Assembly (NCBI GenBank): GCA_030549775.1
Contig: CM060174.1
Coordinates: 92,024,132 to 92,088,131 of the forward strand
Source: Tamarix chinensis
Taxonomy: Eukaryota; Streptophyta; Magnoliopsida; Caryophyllales; Tamaricaceae
Direction of reading: 5' to 3'
Length of the DNA: 64,000 nt
The notes below the pieces were generated by a model that was given only the letters and a program-made list of their open reading frames with translations, was not told the origin of the DNA and made no database searches. The translations under genes were made by a program, and so were the position numbers. Numbering within the stretch: the stretch's first letter is position 1; each line of letters starts with the position of its first letter. This document shows positions 60,401 through 64,000 of this stretch, piece after piece.

Positions 60401-60567
60401 CATTTACTGGAGGAAAATGTGGTGGCGGTGCCAGAATTGGTGGAGGAAGAGGGACCTCCAGTGCTGCTGCTGACCCCGGCGGCATGAACTTTGACATTTT
60501 TGTACAACTTTCTTGAGCGGGACTTCGGAGGTATAGAAATGGGAGCACAGAGGCCAATGGATTCCAT
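53927..60567 (-). CDS. ARC6: ARC6, chloroplast division protein, 7 exons
   Basis: Exons inferred, in coding order: 60567-60241, 60165-59935, 59790-59566, 59003-58743, 58631-57665, 54822-54689, 54217-53927. The joined frame is intact, about 811 residues (Arabidopsis ARC6 about 801). ARC6 spans the inner chloroplast envelope, binds FtsZ2 on the stromal side and PDV2 in the intermembrane space, and stabilises the division ring. Seen here: a Ser/Thr-rich transit-peptide-like N-terminus; a J-like domain (about 104-175, YQVLGAEAHFLGDGIRRAYE) without HPD; a stromal region with ITPRCVLELLSLPL and TPSNIPAESFEVYGVALALV; one membrane segment (about 628-646, IMCAGVVVTLTALAGLKLV); and a C-terminal domain with VLDGRMLKIW ending WKITEGAVLES. 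Intron 2 uses a GC donor. Intron 5 is 2.84 kb and carries repeats. The paralogue PARC6/CDP1 is less likely, given the close match to ARC6 blocks. Confidence 0.94.
54449..54477. repeat. (GA)n microsatellite in ARC6 intron 6
   Basis: About 14 uninterrupted GA units within the intron between the last two coding exons. Confidence 0.95.
54947..55540. repeat. Tandem duplication of about 286 bp in ARC6 intron 5
   Basis: GGATGGCTTATGCAAAGCTA starts at both 54947 and 55233. The two copies stay similar through GGAGAAAGGTTCCTAATGGG, CCAGGGTCATACATA and GAAATCCTAATAGAATAATA to about 55540. They differ by scattered substitutions and small indels. Confidence 0.9.
56455..56717. mobile_element. Stowaway-like MITE in ARC6 intron 5
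   Basis: TA precedes CCTCCATATACAAAATACTG and TA follows the right end. The right end, reverse-complemented, reads GTCTCCATTTGGCAAATAAA, and both ends share GATTGTCAC further in. Length about 263 bp; no coding capacity. Confidence 0.6.
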
Positions 60568-62362
60568 GTTTGCAAAATCTTGAAGTCTGCTGCGAAGACC
60601 TCCCCAAGTCTAGTGAGTTCCCTTTACTGTTCAGTAATATTACGCTGTCTCCTCTTTTTATATACAATTTTTTGTGACAAGTTTTATTTAAATAATCGAA
60701 GATTTAACCTAATTATTTTATCTGTGTCTATATTTTTTTTAAGTTTTATTTATATACATTTATAGTTTTTATTTATTTTCACTTGAGTATAATAACCAAT
60801 CACCGTTTAATTATTCATTGAGTTACTCAAACAAAAATTAATCAAAATGTAAGGATAATTAAATGAAATTATTAAGATATTTGTAAATATTAGATCAAAT
60901 GTTATATTTAGTCAAATAAAATTTATCCTAACTTTACGAGGTAAATGTGTGTTGATATTTTTTAATTATTTGTAATTACATCGTACATTTAAAACGAGGT
61001 ATAATGTAAAAGACACTAAATTTTTTTTATATTTTACGTATATATTAATCATTGGTGTGTTACATATTAAATTAGATATAAATTTTGGCCATGAATTTTA
61101 TCTTATATAGTAATATGTTAGTAATTAAGCCTAATATTATATTTTTCTATCTAATTCTTGATGGTAGAATTAGAATTAAGTATGGATACAATCATGTGTG
61201 CACCATATGATAAAGAAATAAAGGAGATAATAAATTTATTATTTTATTTATTTATCTCAAATTCTAAATTTTATAATAACTTCGCATTTTGAACCACACT
61301 TTTAGTGCACAAAAAGTGTGTGTGCATTTTTCTTTTTTAGTAGAACAAAATAGTTCCATTTATTGAACATATACACACATACATCCATTAGAGAGAAAGA
61401 TGAAGAGGTTTCTTCTTCAATTTTTTTGGGGATTTATGTGTGAAATTAAAAAAGAAGAAAAAATATAAGAAATGTCACTATTTTTATTTCTTGTAATAAG
61501 TATACACCATCAGGTTTAAGGAAAGAGGGAGAGGAATTACAAAATTTAGCTCCAGTGATCATAAATTGTAAATTCGGTGCAATTAATTCCGTCAATGACT
61601 GGAGGTATGTTTCAAAAGATTCATAATAAGCATTATATAGTTGAATTACGCATATTGAATATTTATAATTTGTATTAAGATTTTGCATATTTTTGTCTGG
61701 ATCATGCATGAATACACATATTAATATTGATTATAATTCATGTCATAAATTATGCCTAACACTCTGGACATTCAGCCTTCCCTACAAATATATATGATAG
61801 AGAGAGAGTTGCGGTGAATGAAATTAAAAACTACACAATATGATGTTAAATTAACTAATATCTCATTTCCTAATATCCATGCCGAAATTTTGCTTGAAGA
61901 ATTGCATTGTAAGTTTGTAACAGCCAGCCATGCATTACCGCTTCATTTCAAAATATGGTAGTATTTTGAAAAATGATAGATATTCATGATTCATGAATAA
62001 CGTTTAGGTTTTTGATCTAGTGGTCTTGGCAAAAGTTTACATATATACCTTATAAGTGATAGGTTCCAAGTTAGGGTCAAATTCTAGTGTCGTAAGTTGC
62101 TCAACAAATTCTATAAGTTACTCAGCAAATTAAAATGATATATGCTATACCAGTATATATCATTTTGGCTATGAAACAATGAGAGATACATTTGTAGAAT
62201 ATTTTGTTCAACTATTGATTAGCGACGCTTGACAATATTAAACTTTGAGCATTTACTGTGTGTGTGAGTGAGAGTGTGAGGATAATATCGAATGATAACT
62301 AGTTTTCCCTGTAAGAATTGAAAATTAATAGCCTCAATTAAAAAAAAAACTACCTACAATAA
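60568..62362. other. AT-rich intergenic DNA upstream of ARC6
   Basis: The ARC6 promoter must lie at its left side (CT-rich 60640-60660 on the plus strand). No gene, RNA or clear transposon end was found between about 60700 and 62362. A short (GA)n run lies at 61797-61809. Confidence 0.5.
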
Positions 62363-64000
62363 GGGGTTGTTTGGTTTCACTTACAAAAGTAGTTTTTTAG
62401 ATAATTAATTATAGAAAGTGATTATAGATTAATTATTATTGTTTGGTTTTCCTTTTCAAAAGTTATTTTTAAAATTACTTATTCAAAACTACTTCTTATA
62501 AGTTATAATTAAGAAGTAGATTCTACTTACTTATGAAAGTTAATTTTATTACACGGTATGGTACATGTTTTAAGTTAAAAAGTCATTTAAGACATTCTTC
62601 GGCCATTGTTCGAAACTCGACCGCTGGCCTTCTGCGTTCGTCCCATTTGGTTGAAGTCAAAGCTTTCTGACTCTTCGCCTCTGCATCATTGAATCTTCTC
62701 ATCGGCACACTTCGCCACTCAGTGTCGATTTTGCTTCCATTACTTCAGCTTCTCAGTCAGCTACGCTTCCATTACTTCGCCACTCATCTGCGTTCTTTAT
62801 TTTACGAAGCAAAGGATATACAAGAGTTTTCATAGTTTCTTCTACGAGATTTGTTTCAGGTATGCAATTTCTCGTGTTTTGGCTTCGAGTATCCTCTTTA
62901 ATTCGCCCTTGTTTTTTTTATTTTCGGGTTTGATTGGTCCTGCGTTGTTGTATTAGGTTAGAATGAATTAGGGGATGGCAACAATGGCAAGAATGGACGA
63001 GTTTTCATAGCTCGATCTATAAGTTATATTTTAGACAATTTGTAGTTATTTGGAAAAGTGGGTTGAAGTTGATTGTTTATTTGGTATGATGAATCAACAT
63101 AAATATTTAGATTGAATTTAAACGAGCAGCTATTAGATATTGTAATTTAACCGAGTGTTCAATGTTATTTTCCTGCCATATCTGTTGCGGTATAAGTTGG
63201 CATAATTATATGTTCTTGAGTTGTGTTGTCAATTATGCTGCTGAGGAGATTCTGCCCTACTGCTGAATTTTTCTACATCTTTGTTGTTGTTACCACTTTG
63301 ATTATCAAATACTTTTGGCTGATTATTTTCATTAACAATAGTGTTCGAGCATGTTCTGTTTTTGTCTGTTCTAGCAAACCATGCTCATTTCAGTCATGAT
63401 TTCGTGAGAACATATCTTCATGATTTCCAGCAAAGGATGTTGTCACTTTTAGAAGGATAAAACTGGGTTAAGTTTGTAGGATTAAGACGTATTGGATTCC
63501 TCTACCAACAAAGGGTATGGTTCTAGCTGACCTAGTGGTGACTCTAAAAACCAAGCTGGTACCCAACAACTGGCATTTTTATTTTGCAGTCTGTGAGTAT
63601 TAGTAAGACAGTAATGGATGTGGTTGGTTGTTCAGAGGACAAGAAACTGAACCACGGAATTGTCCAATAAATATCACAAAAAATTAAATGATTAAATAGA
63701 AAATGAAGTAAAATCCCACCATTAGAATGATGCATATAACATGTACCATGTGTCTAAAACATAAAACTATGAACACTTGCTGCAGAAAGAAAACTAGTGA
63801 AGATCCTATTTAGCAGAGACCAAAATGCAAACTTCATATTTGTATTTAGGTTATACCTGAATTTAAAAGTTTCTATATTTGTAGGATCCATGGAATCTTC
63901 ATCAGATATTGCACATTGGACTGAATCAAGACATCAAACCTTTGTTCAATTATGTGTTGAGGAGGTTAAGAAAGGCAATAGGCCTAGTTCAAGTTTCAAC
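62363..64000 (+). mobile_element. Left end of a probable PIF/Harbinger element
   Basis: The sequence starts GGGGTTGTTTGGTTTCAC directly after TAA (62360-62362). PIF/Harbinger elements have GG(G/C)-TGTTTGG-type ends and a TWA target duplication. TTGTTTGGTTTTCC recurs inside at about 62440, and AT-rich subterminal sequence runs to about 62560. A GC-richer leader with direct repeats (GCTTCCATTACTTC and TTCGCCACTCA twice each, 62710-62795) follows. Autonomous members encode a Myb/SANT-like protein and a DDE transposase, which fits the reading frame at 63890. The right end and the transposase lie outside the window. Confidence 0.55.
63890..64000 (+). CDS. Myb/SANT-like domain protein, 5' part only
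   Basis: A leader exon (about 62590-62859) ends TTTCAG|GTATGC, and an intron runs to TTTGTAG at 63884. The ATG is five bases into the next exon. The 37 codons before the window edge read MESSSDIAHWTESRHQTFVQ, then LCVEEVKKGNRPSSSFN. The W-T...F..LC..EV.KGNRP pattern is that of the Myb/SANT-like (Myb_DNA-bind_3) domain of plant Harbinger-associated and L10-interacting MYB-type proteins. These bind DNA, and in Harbinger elements the Myb-like partner helps the transposase reach the transposon ends. Whether this is an element gene or a host gene cannot be settled here, but the Harbinger-like end 1.5 kb upstream favours the former. Confidence 0.7.
   Translation, partial: MESSSDIAHWTESRHQTFVQLCVEEVKKGNRPSSSFN

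Overview
This window is a stretch of nuclear DNA from a flowering plant. It holds AT-rich intergenic DNA, intron-containing genes with plant-type splice sites, and plant-specific gene families: the chloroplast-division protein ARC6, a KIN-7/NACK-like kinesin, and an EF-hand/TPR protein. It also holds plant transposon classes: CACTA, LINE, Stowaway-like MITEs, PIF/Harbinger and long LTR-like elements. The species cannot be named from the sequence. Nothing is bacterial or viral.

Layout. 1-12.1 kb is repeat-derived DNA: a partial LTR-like element, retroelement-like noncoding sequence, and an eroded LINE carrying a MITE. 12.1-14.5 kb holds an intronless EF-hand/TPR/zinc-finger gene on the minus strand. 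15.2-46.9 kb is a transposon block bounded by two related tandem-repeat elements. Inside it are a decayed CACTA transposase and two groups of nested 3-5.4 kb LTR-like elements (named A to E here). D (20262-32220) contains C (22701-31574), which contains A (25713-31138). E (33357-43770) contains B (36333 to about 40290), a LINE 3' fragment, a LINE ORF1/endonuclease fragment and a MITE. D and E point right; A, B and C point left. Target-site duplications support D (CATTT, exact), C and A (one mismatch each) and, less firmly, E (TTATG). None of these elements carries a recognisable coding domain.

47-60.6 kb is the gene-rich part. A 13-exon KIN-7 kinesin gene (plus strand, about 1041 residues) faces a 7-exon ARC6 gene (minus strand, about 811 residues). 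They are tail to tail, with 615 bp between their stop codons. I rebuilt both by hand from frame continuity, splice sites and recalled family conservation; exon lengths keep frame throughout, and each gene needs one GC-AG intron. The last 1.6 kb looks like the left end of a PIF/Harbinger element (TAA flank and GGGGTTGTTTGG end) with a spliced 5' leader and the first 37 codons of a Myb/SANT-like protein cut by the window edge.

The most interesting material is the A-E family. Its members have 3-5.4 kb bodies, imperfect 18-bp inverted ends, 5-bp target duplications, a purine/pyrimidine-skewed end, an expandable 29-30 bp minisatellite and a repeated CCAC...GTGG module. The simplest reading is solo LTRs of a long-LTR family. 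The absence of any internal region in five copies leaves a large non-autonomous element family as an alternative.
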